Assembly (NCBI RefSeq): GCF_020216065.1
Contig: NZ_JAIWNA010000007.1
Coordinates: forward strand, 1 to 64,000
Source of the DNA: Nocardia rosealba
GTDB taxonomy: Bacteria; Actinomycetota; Actinomycetes; Mycobacteriales; Mycobacteriaceae
Reading direction: 5' to 3'
DNA length: 64,000 bases
Position 1 is the stretch's first letter. Each line of letters begins with the position of its first letter. Below the pieces are notes generated by a model. It searched no databases and was not told where the DNA came from. It saw only the letters and a list, made by a program, of their open reading frames with translations. A program made the position numbers and the translations under genes. Of this stretch, positions 16,780-26,310 are shown in pieces.

Positions 16780-17454
16780 TCAGTCGCGAGCGTGCCGGGC
16801 GGTCGGCGCGTGCCAGCCGTAATGCCTTGCGAGCAAACGGAATCCGACGGCGCCTGCGGCGGCGAGCAAACCTGTCCAGGTTTGGTAGATGTCCAGGTGC
16901 AGCAGGACGGCGGTGGTCGCCGCGCCGAACAGGGCGGGAATCGCGTAGAGGTCCTGGTCGGGCCGCAGGACCAAGGGGACCTCGCCGCTGAGCACGTCGC
17001 GCAGCACGCCGCCGCCGATGGCCGTCGTCATGCCGAGCAGGGCGGCGGTCGGCGCGCCGAGCCCGACCGAGTCGGCGATCACGGTGCCGGTGACACAGAA
17101 CAGTCCGAGCCCGATCGCGTCGGCCACTTCGAGCGGGCCCTTGGTGAGCCGTGGCGAGGGCGCGATGAAGTACAGGATCAGCGCGGTCACGATCGACGCG
17201 GTCAGGAAGGTCAGGTCGGTGAACGCGGCGGGTGGGGTGCGTCCGATGAGCAGGTCGCGCACGATGCCCCCACCGAGCGCCGTAGCGCAGCCGAGCACGA
17301 CCATCCCGAACAGGTCGAGCCGCTTGCGCACCGCCACCAGCGCACCCGACGCGGCGAACGAGATCACCCCGAGCAGCTCGCCGCTGCGATGCACCACGGT
17401 GACCGCCTCGTCGAGCTGCGCCGCCAGCGCGCCCGCCATCACCACACCACTCAC
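16780..17454 (-). CDS. TRIC-type cation channel / YicG (UPF0126) membrane protein
   Basis: A membrane protein of 224 residues with seven predicted hydrophobic segments arranged as two internal repeats. Each repeat carries the glycine motif GGGxxRDxLxG (ALGGGIVRDLLIG and AIGGGVLRDVLSG), diagnostic of bacterial TRIC homologues, which form potassium-permeable trimers. The start is taken as GTG 17454 because AAAGGAG lies six bases upstream. An ATG at 17439 is an alternative, and the frame extends to 17511. It is convergent with the aminotransferase gene. Confidence 0.85.
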   Translation of the reverse strand: MSGVVMAGALAAQLDEAVTVVHRSGELLGVISFAASGALVAVRKRLDLFGMVVLGCATALGGGIVRDLLIGRTPPAAFTDLTFLTASIVTALILYFIAPSPRLTKGPLEVADAIGLGLFCVTGTVIADSVGLGAPTAALLGMTTAIGGGVLRDVLSGEVPLVLRPDQDLYAIPALFGAATTAVLLHLDIYQTWTGLLAAAGAVGFRLLARHYGWHAPTARHARD

Positions 17455-17568
17455 CACCCGCTCCTTTCCGCTGCAAGCAGGGTGGCATGGCGACCCCCGG
17501 CGACCGCACACCCGCCCATGTGTCGCAGCGCACGCCCGCCGGCGCGCCGGAGCCGGTCGGTGCGCGCC

Positions 17569-18213
17569 TTACACCGGAGCGGGGCGGGTGCGGTCGGTGG
17601 CGAGGAGGACCGCGATGCTGCCCAGGGCGGTGCCCATCAGATAGCGCTGGATGCGCAACCACAGCGGGCGGGCGGTGAGGAAGGCGGCCAGGCCCGCGGC
17701 ACCGACGACGATCAGCGCGTTGACCGTGAGGGCCACGGTGATCTGGATCGCGCCGAGCGACAGGCTCTGCAACCACAGCGATCCGAGGGCCGGGTCGATG
17801 AATTGTGGGATCAGGGCCATGTACATGATCGCGATCTTCGGGTTGAGCAGGTTGGTGAGAAAACCCATCGTGAACAGGCGTCGAGCCGGATCGGCGGGCA
17901 GCGCGGCGGGTGCGAACACCGAGACTCCGCCGGGCCGGACCGCCTGCCACGCCAACCACAGCAGATAGGCGGCACCCGCCAGCTTGAGCCCGAGGTACAG
18001 CCCGGGAACCACCGCGAACAAAGCCGTGATCCCCGCCGTCGCGGCCAGCAGATACACCCCGAACCCGGCCGCCACACCCGTGAGCGAGATCATGCCCGCC
18101 CTTCGCCCCTGCGCTACCGTGCGCGAGACCAGGTACATCATGTTCGGCCCCGGCGTGAGCACCATCCCGAGCGCCGCCGCACCCACACCGAAAACCGCCG
18201 CCGTCTGAAGCAT
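17569..18213 (-). CDS. LysE/RhtB family translocator
   Basis: A 214-residue membrane exporter of the LysE superfamily, with the N-terminal motif TPGPNMMYLVSRTVAQGRRAG, six hydrophobic stretches, and the mid-protein LTNLLNPKIAIMYMALIPQF that is well conserved in RhtB-type amino acid exporters. The substrate is unknown. The ATG at 18213 opens the family's usual N-terminus. Upstream is the long inverted repeat at 18503-18592 in the region shared with the XPB gene. Confidence 0.87.
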   Translation of the reverse strand: MLQTAAVFGVGAAALGMVLTPGPNMMYLVSRTVAQGRRAGMISLTGVAAGFGVYLLAATAGITALFAVVPGLYLGLKLAGAAYLLWLAWQAVRPGGVSVFAPAALPADPARRLFTMGFLTNLLNPKIAIMYMALIPQFIDPALGSLWLQSLSLGAIQITVALTVNALIVVGAAGLAAFLTARPLWLRIQRYLMGTALGSIAVLLATDRTRPAPV

Positions 18214-18502
18214 GAGTCGAGTCTGACCTGGTCAGCGAGGCATGTCGCGGTCCAGTCGACGATCGCTGGACCGCTGTCGCCTCGCCGTCACCGGCCTCGA
18301 TCCGAGATCCGCACCGCCTCGGTCACGAGCCACAGAGTGGTGGGTTCGCGGCCCTGCGCTCAGCAGCCCGCCATCGCGACACCGAACCCTGTCACCGCAG
18401 GTCCGTACAATTGATCGAGCTGCCGAACCTCCCCGGAACGGCTCACCAAATCCCGACACATCCCGGCCGAACGCAACCCCGCACAGGCGAGTCTTACGAG
18501 CC

Positions 18503-18592
18503 GTTCGGGGCCGCCCCTTCGATTCAGCGCTCGAAGCGCATGCGCGCAGCGCGAGTCTCGAGCGCTGAATCGAAGGGTTACAGGCCCCGAAC
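18503..18592 (-). repeat. Long inverted repeat (intergenic hairpin family)
   Basis: Outer arms GTTCGGGGCC (18503-18512) and GGCCCCGAAC (18583-18592) and 20-base inner arms (18515-18534 and 18558-18577) are all perfect. They are separated by GC on one side and TTACA on the other, with a 23-base loop, giving a 30-bp stem. The outer arm, the TTACA bulge and the following GC-rich tail ending GCCGCAAAA match the copy after serC. The loop lacks the TCCTTCGTCGC apex of three other copies. The rest of the 412-base gap between LysE and XPB holds no convincing gene. Confidence 0.85.
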
Positions 18593-18625
18593 CCGCGGCC
18601 CCGGCCGCAAAAGATACGGAGCATA

Positions 18626-20296
18626 GTGACAGACGGTCCGTTGATCGTGCAGAGCGACAAGACCCTGCTGCTCGAGGTCGACCACGAGCTGGCAGGCACC
18701 GCGCGTCAGGCCATCGCGCCGTTCGCGGAGCTCGAGCGTGCCCCCGAGCACGTGCACACCTACCGCATCACCCCGCTGGCGCTGTGGAATGCCCGTGCGG
18801 CCGGTCACGACGCCGAGCAGGTGGTCGATGCGCTGGTGAACTTCTCGCGCTACGCCGTGCCGCAGCCGCTGCTGGTCGACATCGTCGACACCATGGGCCG
18901 TTACGGCCGGTTGCAGCTGGTCAAGCACCCCGCGCACGGCCTGTGCCTGGTGAGCCTCGACCGCGCGGTGCTCGAGGAGGTGCTGCGGCACAAGAAGATC
19001 GCACCCATGCTCGGTGCCCGCATCGACGACGACACGGTGATCGTGCACCCGTCCGAGCGCGGTCACATCAAGCAGATGCTGCTGAAGATCGGCTGGCCCG
19101 CCGAGGACCTGGCCGGGTACGTCGACGGCGAGGCGCACGACATCGGCCTCGACTACACCGAGGGCAAATGGCACCTGCGTGACTACCAGGAGATGGCCGC
19201 CGACTCGTTCTGGGCGGGCGGTTCGGGTGTGGTGGTGCTGCCGTGTGGCGCGGGCAAGACGATGGTCGGCGCCGCCGCGATGGCCAAGGCCAAGGCGACC
19301 ACGCTGATCCTGGTCACGAATACCGTCGCGGGTAGGCAGTGGCGGCGTGAGTTGCTGGCGCGCACCACCCTCACCGAGGACGAAATCGGCGAGTACTCCG
19401 GTGAGCGCAAGGAGATCCGCCCGGTCACCATCGCGACGTACCAGGTCATCACCCGCAAATCGAAGGGCGAGTACAAGCATCTCGAACTCTTCGACAGCCG
19501 CGACTGGGGTCTGGTGATCTACGACGAGGTGCATCTGCTGCCCGCCCCCGTCTTCCGGATGACGGCGGATCTGCAGTCGCGCCGCAGGCTCGGGCTCACC
19601 GCCACGCTGGTGCGTGAGGACGGCCGCGAGGGCGACGTGTTCTCGCTGATCGGCCCGAAACGTTACGACGCGCCGTGGAAGGACATCGAGGCACAGGGCT
19701 GGATCGCCCCCGCCGAGTGCATCGAGGTGCGAGTCACGCTCACCGATGCCGAGCGCATGGCCTACGCCACCGCCGAACCGGAGGAGCGCTACAAACTGTG
19801 CTCCACCGCGCGCACCAAGATCCCGGTCGTCGAGTCCATCCTGGCCAAGCACGAGGGCGCACCGACCCTGGTGATCGGTGCCTACCTCGACCAGCTCGAG
19901 GAACTCGGTATCGACCTGAACGCTCCCGTCATCACCGGGGCGACGAAGAACCGTGAACGTGAGTCCCTCTTCGATGCCTTCCGCTCCGGTGAGATCCCCG
20001 TGCTCGTCGTGAGCAAGGTGGCGAACTTCTCCATCGACCTGCCGGAAGCCTCGGTGGCGGTGCAGGTTTCGGGCACCTTCGGTTCACGGCAGGAGGAGGC
20101 CCAGCGTCTCGGTAGACTGTTGCGGCCGAAACAGGATGGGGGACAGGCACATTTCTATTCGGTGGTCGCCCGTGACACCCTCGACGCCGAATATGCCGCG
20201 CATCGTCAGCGTTTCCTCGCCGAACAGGGGTATGCCTACCGCATCACCGATGCCGACGACCTGCTCGGGCCGGCCATCGGGGACAGCGGCGTGTAG
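18626..20296 (+). CDS. DNA repair helicase XPB (bacterial type)
   Basis: A 3'-5' DNA helicase of superfamily 2, homologous to eukaryotic XPB and mycobacterial Rv0861c; it unwinds DNA in repair, possibly with a nuclease partner. In its 556 residues, an N-terminal damage-recognition region (1-180) precedes Walker A GAGKT (208-212), DEVH (300-303), the RED motif (330-332) that is a hallmark of XPB, and motif VI in QRLGRLLRPK. The GTG start has GGAG close upstream. In mycobacteria the neighbouring Rv0862c-type gene is adjacent; here it lies at 23971, four genes away, and the two may act together. Confidence 0.92.
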   Translation: MTDGPLIVQSDKTLLLEVDHELAGTARQAIAPFAELERAPEHVHTYRITPLALWNARAAGHDAEQVVDALVNFSRYAVPQPLLVDIVDTMGRYGRLQLVKHPAHGLCLVSLDRAVLEEVLRHKKIAPMLGARIDDDTVIVHPSERGHIKQMLLKIGWPAEDLAGYVDGEAHDIGLDYTEGKWHLRDYQEMAADSFWAGGSGVVVLPCGAGKTMVGAAAMAKAKATTLILVTNTVAGRQWRRELLARTTLTEDEIGEYSGERKEIRPVTIATYQVITRKSKGEYKHLELFDSRDWGLVIYDEVHLLPAPVFRMTADLQSRRRLGLTATLVREDGREGDVFSLIGPKRYDAPWKDIEAQGWIAPAECIEVRVTLTDAERMAYATAEPEERYKLCSTARTKIPVVESILAKHEGAPTLVIGAYLDQLEELGIDLNAPVITGATKNRERESLFDAFRSGEIPVLVVSKVANFSIDLPEASVAVQVSGTFGSRQEEAQRLGRLLRPKQDGGQAHFYSVVARDTLDAEYAAHRQRFLAEQGYAYRITDADDLLGPAIGDSGV

Positions 20297-20391
20297 CGCC
20301 GTTTCCCCGCTCAGGTGCCGGTAGCGTGCGGGTCGAAACCCCGGCAGATAAGTGGAGGCAACACCTCCGCAACTTGTGCTAGGAAGGAAAC

Positions 20392-21057
20392 GTGCGCCGC
20401 TTCGAATTCGAGGTCGACCGTGAGCATGCTCATGCGGTCAACGAGACCTTCACCGGGTTACGCAGGATGCGGGTGCTCGCCCTGCTCGCCGCCGGGCTGG
20501 CCGTCGCGGCCACCGCCGCGTTCCTGTGGAGCGGGCAGGCCTGGGGGTATCTGCTGGCTTTCGTGTGCGCCCTCGCCGCGGTCATCGCGTTGTGGGTCGC
20601 ACTGTGGACACCGCACCGCTCCGATATCGAAAAGCTCTACCGCGACGGTGTTCTCGTGCCCGCCGTGGTCTGTGCGGCCGAACCGAACGGGATCATCCTG
20701 CTCGCCCTCGTCGACACCGCCGAAGCCACCGCGTCCGCGCGGGGCTGGGCACTGGTCACCCGCAAGGTGCGCGCGCTGCCCGGCCATGAACCGATGCTGG
20801 GTGAGCGAGTGCCGTCGGTCGCGGTGCGCACCGACGGTGCACCCCGTCAGGTCGGCGAACGCTGGCAGCTGGTGACGGCCATGCCGATCGCCTGGGGCAC
20901 CAGGGATCGCACGGTGATCGAGCGGGCCCGCGACACCATCTCCGACCTCGAATGGCGCCTGCTCACCGACAATCTCGCCCTCGCCGCGCGGGTGCGCCGC
21001 ACCGCGACCAAGCGGCTGATGCTCGACCCGCAACACCTGCCGCCGGAACTGGCCTGA
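20392..21057 (+). CDS. DUF3239 membrane protein
   Basis: A 221-residue protein with two adjacent transmembrane segments (about residues 26-66) and a cytosolic C-terminal domain. It matches the DUF3239 type seen in Corynebacterium and Nocardia, whose function is unknown. The early part RRFEFEVDREHAHAVNETF is acidic and precedes the membrane hairpin. The GTG start has a strong AGGAAGGAAA upstream. It follows XPB by 95 bases on the same strand and precedes the M1 peptidase; no functional link is evident. Confidence 0.72.
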   Translation: MRRFEFEVDREHAHAVNETFTGLRRMRVLALLAAGLAVAATAAFLWSGQAWGYLLAFVCALAAVIALWVALWTPHRSDIEKLYRDGVLVPAVVCAAEPNGIILLALVDTAEATASARGWALVTRKVRALPGHEPMLGERVPSVAVRTDGAPRQVGERWQLVTAMPIAWGTRDRTVIERARDTISDLEWRLLTDNLALAARVRRTATKRLMLDPQHLPPELA

Positions 21058-21115
21058 GCGTCGCTCGCCTGCGACGATACTCGGATCCGAGTCGGCGAGA
21101 ACGGGGGTCCGCGGC

Positions 21116-22507
21116 ATGCGATGGTCGGCAGGTTCGGTGGTGGTACTGGCGCTCCTGGCACTGGGCATGCCGCCGGTAGCAGCGGATCCGGGCCTGGTGG
21201 GGGCACCGGGGCTCGGCGACCCGTACTACCCGCTCGACGGCAACGGCGGCTACGACGTGAGCCATTACGACATCACCGTCGACTACGACCCGCCGACCCA
21301 TCAGCTGCGCGGCACCGCGCGCATCGATGCGCGGGCGAATCAGCCGCTGGCGCAGTTCAATCTGGACTATCGCGGACCCGATGTGCTCATGGTGACCGTC
21401 AACGGGCAGCCTGCCGGGTTCGCGCGCGAGGGCGACCACGAACTCGTCGTCTCCCCGCTGCTGCCCCTGCTGCCGGGACTGCCGATGCGGATCGTCATCG
21501 ACTACGCGGGCGAGGCGACCGACACCGAGGGCGAAGGGTGGACGTACGCGCCCAGCGGTGGCGCCTTCGCCATCGGCCAGCCGCACAGCGCGAGCAGCTG
21601 GTACCCGCTCAACGACACACCCTTGGACAAGGCGACTTTCACGTTGCACGCCACGGTGCCCGCCGAATGGGAGGTCATGTCGACCGGTGCGCGCACCCGC
21701 CACGAGGCGCGCGAGGGCAAGCTGCACACCAGCTGGGAAACCCGCAGCCCCGTGCTCGGCTACCTCACCACCATTGCCGTCGACCACTTCACCTTCCTCG
21801 AACAGCACCGTGCCGACGGCACACCGGTGTTGAGCGCGTTCGCCCCCGAATCCGACGACAATCGCACCGACGAACAACGCCTCCCCGAAATCCTCGACTT
21901 CCTCGAAAACCTCTACGGTCCTTACCCGTTCGAGGTGGCCGGCGGCATCTACGTGGACGCCGAAGTCCCGTTCTCGCTCGAAACCCAGACCCGCCCCACC
22001 TACGCGCCGTGGGCCGATCTCAATACCGTGGTGCACGAGCTGGCACACCAGTGGTGGGGCGACACCATGTCGGTACGGCAGTGGTCCGATATCTGCCTCA
22101 ACGAGTGCTTCGCCAGCTACACCGCCGACTACCTGTGGATCGAGCGAGTCGACGGCGTCGATGTGGATGCGAAGTACCGCGAGGACATCGCGAAATACCG
22201 GTGGGAGCAGGACTTCTGGACGTACCCGCTGGCCGACCCCGGCGCCGGTAGCGAGTTCACCTCCGTCTATTGGCGTGGCCCCCTTTTCCTGCACGCCCTG
22301 CGCAAATTGATCGGCGACGACGTGTTCTTCACGGCCGTCAAGGATTTCGTGAACGCCCACCGCGACGGCCATGCCTCGATGCCGGAATTCCGCGCGTTCG
22401 TCCAGAGCCGGACCTCGATGCCACTCGGCGAATTCCTGGCCGAATGGCTGGACGGTACGACCCCGCCGCGCGAAGCATTCCTGTTCCCGGGGTCATTGCG
22501 CCGATAG
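21116..22507 (+). CDS. Secreted M1 family zinc metallopeptidase
   Basis: An exported aminopeptidase-like enzyme of 463 residues with a signal peptide (residues 1-23, cut near VAADP). Zinc ligands His307, His311 and Glu330 and catalytic Glu308 lie in HELAHQWWGD and NECFA, spaced as in gluzincins. The usual GxMEN exopeptidase motif appears as FSLETQ, so the N-terminal recognition site is altered, as in other short actinobacterial M1 proteins. It lacks the C-terminal helical domain of full-length PepN (about 870 residues), which is usual for this secreted subgroup. The substrate is unknown. Confidence 0.88.
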   Translation: MRWSAGSVVVLALLALGMPPVAADPGLVGAPGLGDPYYPLDGNGGYDVSHYDITVDYDPPTHQLRGTARIDARANQPLAQFNLDYRGPDVLMVTVNGQPAGFAREGDHELVVSPLLPLLPGLPMRIVIDYAGEATDTEGEGWTYAPSGGAFAIGQPHSASSWYPLNDTPLDKATFTLHATVPAEWEVMSTGARTRHEAREGKLHTSWETRSPVLGYLTTIAVDHFTFLEQHRADGTPVLSAFAPESDDNRTDEQRLPEILDFLENLYGPYPFEVAGGIYVDAEVPFSLETQTRPTYAPWADLNTVVHELAHQWWGDTMSVRQWSDICLNECFASYTADYLWIERVDGVDVDAKYREDIAKYRWEQDFWTYPLADPGAGSEFTSVYWRGPLFLHALRKLIGDDVFFTAVKDFVNAHRDGHASMPEFRAFVQSRTSMPLGEFLAEWLDGTTPPREAFLFPGSLRR

Positions 22508-22509
22508 GG

Positions 22510-23361
22510 TCAGTCCTCGTCGAGGCGGGAACGTGCCCGCTCGACCCACCGCTTCATCCGCTCGAATTGCGCTTTGGCCGAGGTCAATTCACCACGCGCG
22601 CGGTGCTCGGCGGTCCGCAGGAAGTGCCGTTGCTGCTCGGCGTGCTCGAGGTCGGCACGCAACTGCTCGATCCGCTGCTCGACCTCGTCGAGTTCGGACT
22701 TGGCCCGCTCCGCGGCCTCCTCCGCTTCGTCGCGGGCGGATTCGGCCTCCGCCAGCCCGGACTCCGCGTCGTCGAGTTCCTGCTTCGCCTCGGCGCGCCG
22801 GGCCGCCTCGGCGTCCTCGGCCGACTTCTTGGGACGAGCCTTCTTCGCCGGAGCCTTGCCCTTGCCGCCCGTGATCGCGACCAGCCCGGCCGGACCGAAA
22901 CCGTCATAGGTGACCGTCGCTGGCAGCACCCCGGCTCGCACCTGGTCGGCGACGTCCGGGTCGGCCAGCGCGGCCGTGAGCGTCTGACCGACCTCCCGCA
23001 ACACCTGCTCGCTCGCGGGTCGGTCGTGCTCGGCGGCCAGCTCACCCGCCCGTTTGGTCATGGCGTTCACCACCTGCTGACGTTGCGCACCGAGCGCGCG
23101 CAACTTGTCGCCGGAGAGCTGACGTTGCGCCGACCGCAGCGCGTCACCCAGCTCCAGCAGCGCGGCGATCTCCTTCGGCGCGTGCCTGGCCAGCAGATTC
23201 ACCGTCCACGCCGCGACCGTCGGCTTGCGCAGGGCACCGATGGCCTTGGCCAGCTCGCGATCGCCGTCGTCACGGGCCTGGGCCGCACGTTCGGTGCGTG
23301 TCGCGACGAAGTCGGCCGGGTCGAGACCGTACAGCTCGCCCGCGACATCGTCGATGGTCAT
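22510..23361 (-). CDS. Coiled-coil protein of unknown function
   Basis: A 283-residue actinobacterial protein without a family I can name. Residues 1-140 form a helical globular region opening MTIDDVAGELYGLDPADFVATR. A basic stretch, GKGKAPAKKARPKK (about 165-178), follows, then a long charged Ala/Glu-rich coiled coil (180-283). There is no signal peptide or membrane segment. TACGAT lies six bases before the ATG and no SD has room, so the mRNA is probably leaderless. It is convergent with the M1 peptidase, with two bases between stops. A nucleoid- or scaffold-type role is possible but unproven. Confidence 0.75.
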   Translation of the reverse strand: MTIDDVAGELYGLDPADFVATRTERAAQARDDGDRELAKAIGALRKPTVAAWTVNLLARHAPKEIAALLELGDALRSAQRQLSGDKLRALGAQRQQVVNAMTKRAGELAAEHDRPASEQVLREVGQTLTAALADPDVADQVRAGVLPATVTYDGFGPAGLVAITGGKGKAPAKKARPKKSAEDAEAARRAEAKQELDDAESGLAEAESARDEAEEAAERAKSELDEVEQRIEQLRADLEHAEQQRHFLRTAEHRARGELTSAKAQFERMKRWVERARSRLDED

Positions 23362-23367
23362 CCTCCG

Positions 23368-23373
23368 ATCGTA
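23368..23373 (-). promoter_or_regulatory. -10 hexamer of a probable leaderless transcript (coiled-coil gene)
   Basis: TACGAT on the minus strand lies six bases before the ATG at 23361. Confidence 0.4.
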
Positions 23374-23460
23374 TCCACGTGGGGAGCGGCGGAGGTGGGC
23401 GTTTGGGTATCGTCACCGGCGGTCATATCGGCTGAACCGTTCGGTGAGTGAGGTTTTGGA

Positions 23461-23967
23461 GTGTTTTTCCCAGGAAAGCGGCTGCTTGTCCGGCTCGTGT
23501 TCGCGCCAGTGGCGGCAGTCGCGCTGGTCGGGGCGGTAGCGGCGTGCTCGGGTGACAGCGAGGCGTCGTCGGTGCCCGCCGTCGGCTCGTGCGTCGAGGT
23601 CTCCGACAACGCGGTCGACGCGATGAAGGCCACCGTCGGTGACTGCTCGTCGGCGAAGTCGAACTACCGGATCGCGCAGGTCGGCGCCGCGCCGCTGAAC
23701 TGTACGGCCCAGAACGCCACCTTCAACGGCACGGTCGGTGACACCAAAACCGGCCTGTGCCTGTCGCCCAACTTCGCCGAGGGCGCCTGCTACGCCGACG
23801 CGGGCACCCGCCCGGTCGAGGCGGTGGACTGCACGGCACCCGAAGCCACCTTCAAGGTGGTCAAGCGCATCGACGGCGAAACCGACGAGATGCTGTGCGG
23901 CATGGACGCCACGCTGTATCGCACGGTCCCGGACCCCAAGACGACGTTCTGCATGGCCAAGCCCTGA
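23461..23967 (+). CDS. Cysteine-rich lipoprotein (LppU-like)
   Basis: A 168-residue exported lipoprotein. A signal peptide of about 28 residues ends in the lipobox VAAC, followed by GDSEAS. The mature part has six or more cysteines in two similar blocks (VGSCVEV...GDCSS...NCT and GACYAD...VDCT...LCGM), suggesting two disulfide-bonded repeats as in the LppU/SCO3897-type proteins. Function unknown. The GTG at 23461 is the only start that keeps the whole signal peptide; there is a weak GGAG nearby. It is convergent with the helicase-associated gene, three bases between stops. Confidence 0.78.
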   Translation: MFFPGKRLLVRLVFAPVAAVALVGAVAACSGDSEASSVPAVGSCVEVSDNAVDAMKATVGDCSSAKSNYRIAQVGAAPLNCTAQNATFNGTVGDTKTGLCLSPNFAEGACYADAGTRPVEAVDCTAPEATFKVVKRIDGETDEMLCGMDATLYRTVPDPKTTFCMAKP

Positions 23968-23970
23968 CGG

Positions 23971-26271
23971 TCAGTCCAGGAGAGCCACCGACGCGATGCG
24001 GTGGAGGGTGAAGTGGCGGGTGGCTCCGGTCACCGGGTCGACGGCGTCCAGTTGCCCGTTGCCGACCCGGACCGGTTCGACCACCCGCTGACTCGCCACG
24101 CCCTGAGCGTCGACGTAACCGATGTTCACCGGGCGGCCGACCCGGGCGGCCAGCTGGAGTAAGGCCAGGGTGGCCTGGGTGCCCGTGCGGGTGCCGTCGG
24201 CACGGACCGACTGGGACGTGCGGGCACCCGCCGCGCGCTCGCCCGCGCGCAATTCGGTGACCAGCTGGGCGAGCTGATCGTCCGACGGCGGGTTGGGCCG
24301 GTAGGGCTTGCGTGCCAGGGGCCGCACGGCGATGCGGGCGCCACGCGGCCGCAGGTCGACGATGGCGCCGCCGGAATCCTCGCCCGCGGGCGTGAAGCCC
24401 GCCGCCCGCAGCCGCTCGAGGAGTTCACCGAGGGGCGCCTGCGCGATCGCGACCGTGGGGGCGATAGCGCGCAAGGCCAGCGTTTCGGCGACGGGCGCCG
24501 ACAGCACCTGGGCGAGCAGCGCCGGGTCGTCGCTGCGCAGGAACGATTGCGCCATACCCGCGCGCAGCTGCCCGTGCCGACGGGCCACGTCGTCGATGAG
24601 ATAGGTCAGCGACTGGGGGACCGGGGTGCGGGAGTGGTTGGCGAACAAGGCGTGCAACTCCGCGGCGGTGAGTCCGGCGTCGAGCGCGCGGCGCACCGAG
24701 GCGTCTCCCACGCGATACACCGTCGCCGCACCCGCGGATTCCACATCGGCGACCAGCGCGATGCGGCTGCGCAATTCGGGCACCAGCGGGCCGGGTGCGA
24801 TCACCGTGAGGTCGGCCTGCACGAGCACATGATCGACGGGTTCCGGTAGGGCGGCGGTCATCTCGGCCTCGGCATCGGCCACGCTGGTCGGGCTGCCGTG
24901 CAGCAGGGCACGGGCGGCCGAATCGAGCGCACCGCGTCCGAGTAGCCCGACGGTCGCCGCCTCGGCGAGGGTCGCGGTCACCACGTCGAGCCGGAAGTGC
25001 CTGCGCCGCCTCGGCGTTCGCCAGGCGAGCAGTTTCCCGAGATCGGCGGGCGACACCTGGGTGCCGCTGGGGTATTCGGCGAGCAGGCCGAGAATCGCGT
25101 GCCGGTCGCGCACCGCGTGCGGGATCCGCAACTCGGCCGACAGCGCCGCGATCGGTTTGTCGGCGGCGTCGCGCAACCCGATCATCCACGGCATCCGGTC
25201 CAGCTCGAGCCATGCCTGGGCCAGGGTCACCCAGCGCGTCGCGGGTGGCGCGTCGAGCCAGGCATCGGCGGCGGGTGTCGGTGCCCAGAAGTCGTCGGTG
25301 GAATCCAGGTCGGGCGGCGGTTCGGGCAGACCCTTCTCGACGAGCTTCGCGGCGGCGAGCAGTTCGAGTAGCAGGCCGGTGCGCTGCTCGTCCACGCCGG
25401 TCTGCTTGGCCAGCCTGCGCAGCTCGCGCACCCCGAGTCCACCGGCGCGCAGCGCGGGTGCGGGAAGTTTGCCGAGCGCGTCGAGCAGGTCGGCACAGTC
25501 GCGCAGTAGCTCACCCACCTCACCCGCGCCGACGGCGTTCACCTCGGCGGGCGCGTGCTTGGTGAGTGCGGGCTTGGGCGGGGCGAGGGCATGCGGATCG
25601 GTGACGGGTTCGCCACGCAACACCTGCCCGACGGTGACCGGCAGTTCGACGGTCTCGTCATCGATCCAGCGCAGCAACCGTGCCGCGAGCAGCCGTTGCA
25701 CCGGGCGGTCGGCGGGCGCGTCGGGCGCGGCGTCCCTCGTGCGCCCACGCGGACCGGTCGTCGCCAGTTTGTCCAGCAGCGCCCGCTCGGCAGGGGCCGC
25801 GGCGTTCAGCGCCGTGCGTACTTCCGGCTCGGTGAGCGCGTCCGGTAACGCCGTCGTCGCCCCGAGCGGCCAGGGCAGGGCCTCGACGGCACTCGCCGCC
25901 AGATGCAGGCCGTCACCGGTCTCCCAGACGAGCGCGCGGTCGAGCAACCGGGTGAGCGCGGCGGTGAACGCCGTCTTGGTGACCCGGTCCTTCAGCTGCG
26001 CGTGCAGGGCGGTCCGGGTGAGCGGGGTATGCGCGGTGCCGATCGTGCGCGCGTCCTCGTTGGCCGCCAGCGCCTCGATGATCGCGAACTCGAGGGTGTC
26101 CAGGTCGTCGGCGGCACGCAGCACCGAGGCCCGCTGTTGAGCACGCACCGCGAGCACCGACATCGACGCGGGCAGCGGCACCGCCAGATCGGGCCGCAAC
26201 TGCAGCAGTTTCACCAGCTGGGCGTCGGTGCGCGCACCTAGCCAATCGGCGAGAGAGTCGGTCGCGATCAT
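23971..26271 (-). CDS. Helicase-associated domain protein (Rv0862c-like)
   Basis: A 766-residue protein of the actinobacterial family represented by Rv0862c, which is annotated with a helicase-associated domain and found next to the XPB helicase in mycobacteria. No Walker motifs are visible. The N-terminal half is made of winged-helix-like segments (for example HTPLTRTALHAQLKDRVTKTAFTAALTRLLDRALVWETGDG), and the C-terminus has a WYL-like end with LDAVDPVTGATRHFTLHRIASVALLD. A regulatory or DNA-binding partner of XPB is plausible. The ATG at 26271 is preceded by TACGCT at a spacing of seven bases (leaderless); the frame is open 83 codons further up over the divergent promoter. Confidence 0.8.
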   Translation of the reverse strand: MIATDSLADWLGARTDAQLVKLLQLRPDLAVPLPASMSVLAVRAQQRASVLRAADDLDTLEFAIIEALAANEDARTIGTAHTPLTRTALHAQLKDRVTKTAFTAALTRLLDRALVWETGDGLHLAASAVEALPWPLGATTALPDALTEPEVRTALNAAAPAERALLDKLATTGPRGRTRDAAPDAPADRPVQRLLAARLLRWIDDETVELPVTVGQVLRGEPVTDPHALAPPKPALTKHAPAEVNAVGAGEVGELLRDCADLLDALGKLPAPALRAGGLGVRELRRLAKQTGVDEQRTGLLLELLAAAKLVEKGLPEPPPDLDSTDDFWAPTPAADAWLDAPPATRWVTLAQAWLELDRMPWMIGLRDAADKPIAALSAELRIPHAVRDRHAILGLLAEYPSGTQVSPADLGKLLAWRTPRRRRHFRLDVVTATLAEAATVGLLGRGALDSAARALLHGSPTSVADAEAEMTAALPEPVDHVLVQADLTVIAPGPLVPELRSRIALVADVESAGAATVYRVGDASVRRALDAGLTAAELHALFANHSRTPVPQSLTYLIDDVARRHGQLRAGMAQSFLRSDDPALLAQVLSAPVAETLALRAIAPTVAIAQAPLGELLERLRAAGFTPAGEDSGGAIVDLRPRGARIAVRPLARKPYRPNPPSDDQLAQLVTELRAGERAAGARTSQSVRADGTRTGTQATLALLQLAARVGRPVNIGYVDAQGVASQRVVEPVRVGNGQLDAVDPVTGATRHFTLHRIASVALLD

Positions 26272-26278
26272 CGGATTC

Positions 26279-26284
26279 AGCGTA
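26279..26284 (-). promoter_or_regulatory. -10 hexamer of a probable leaderless transcript (helicase-associated gene)
   Basis: TACGCT on the minus strand lies seven bases before the ATG at 26271. Confidence 0.45.
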
Positions 26285-26310
26285 CGTGTTCGATATGCCA
26301 GAATGAGCCC

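Noticed and set aside
18242..18568. 108-codon frame in the LysE-XPB gap
   Set aside because: It runs into the inverted-repeat element, has no SD and has an Arg/Pro/Ser-rich translation typical of noise.
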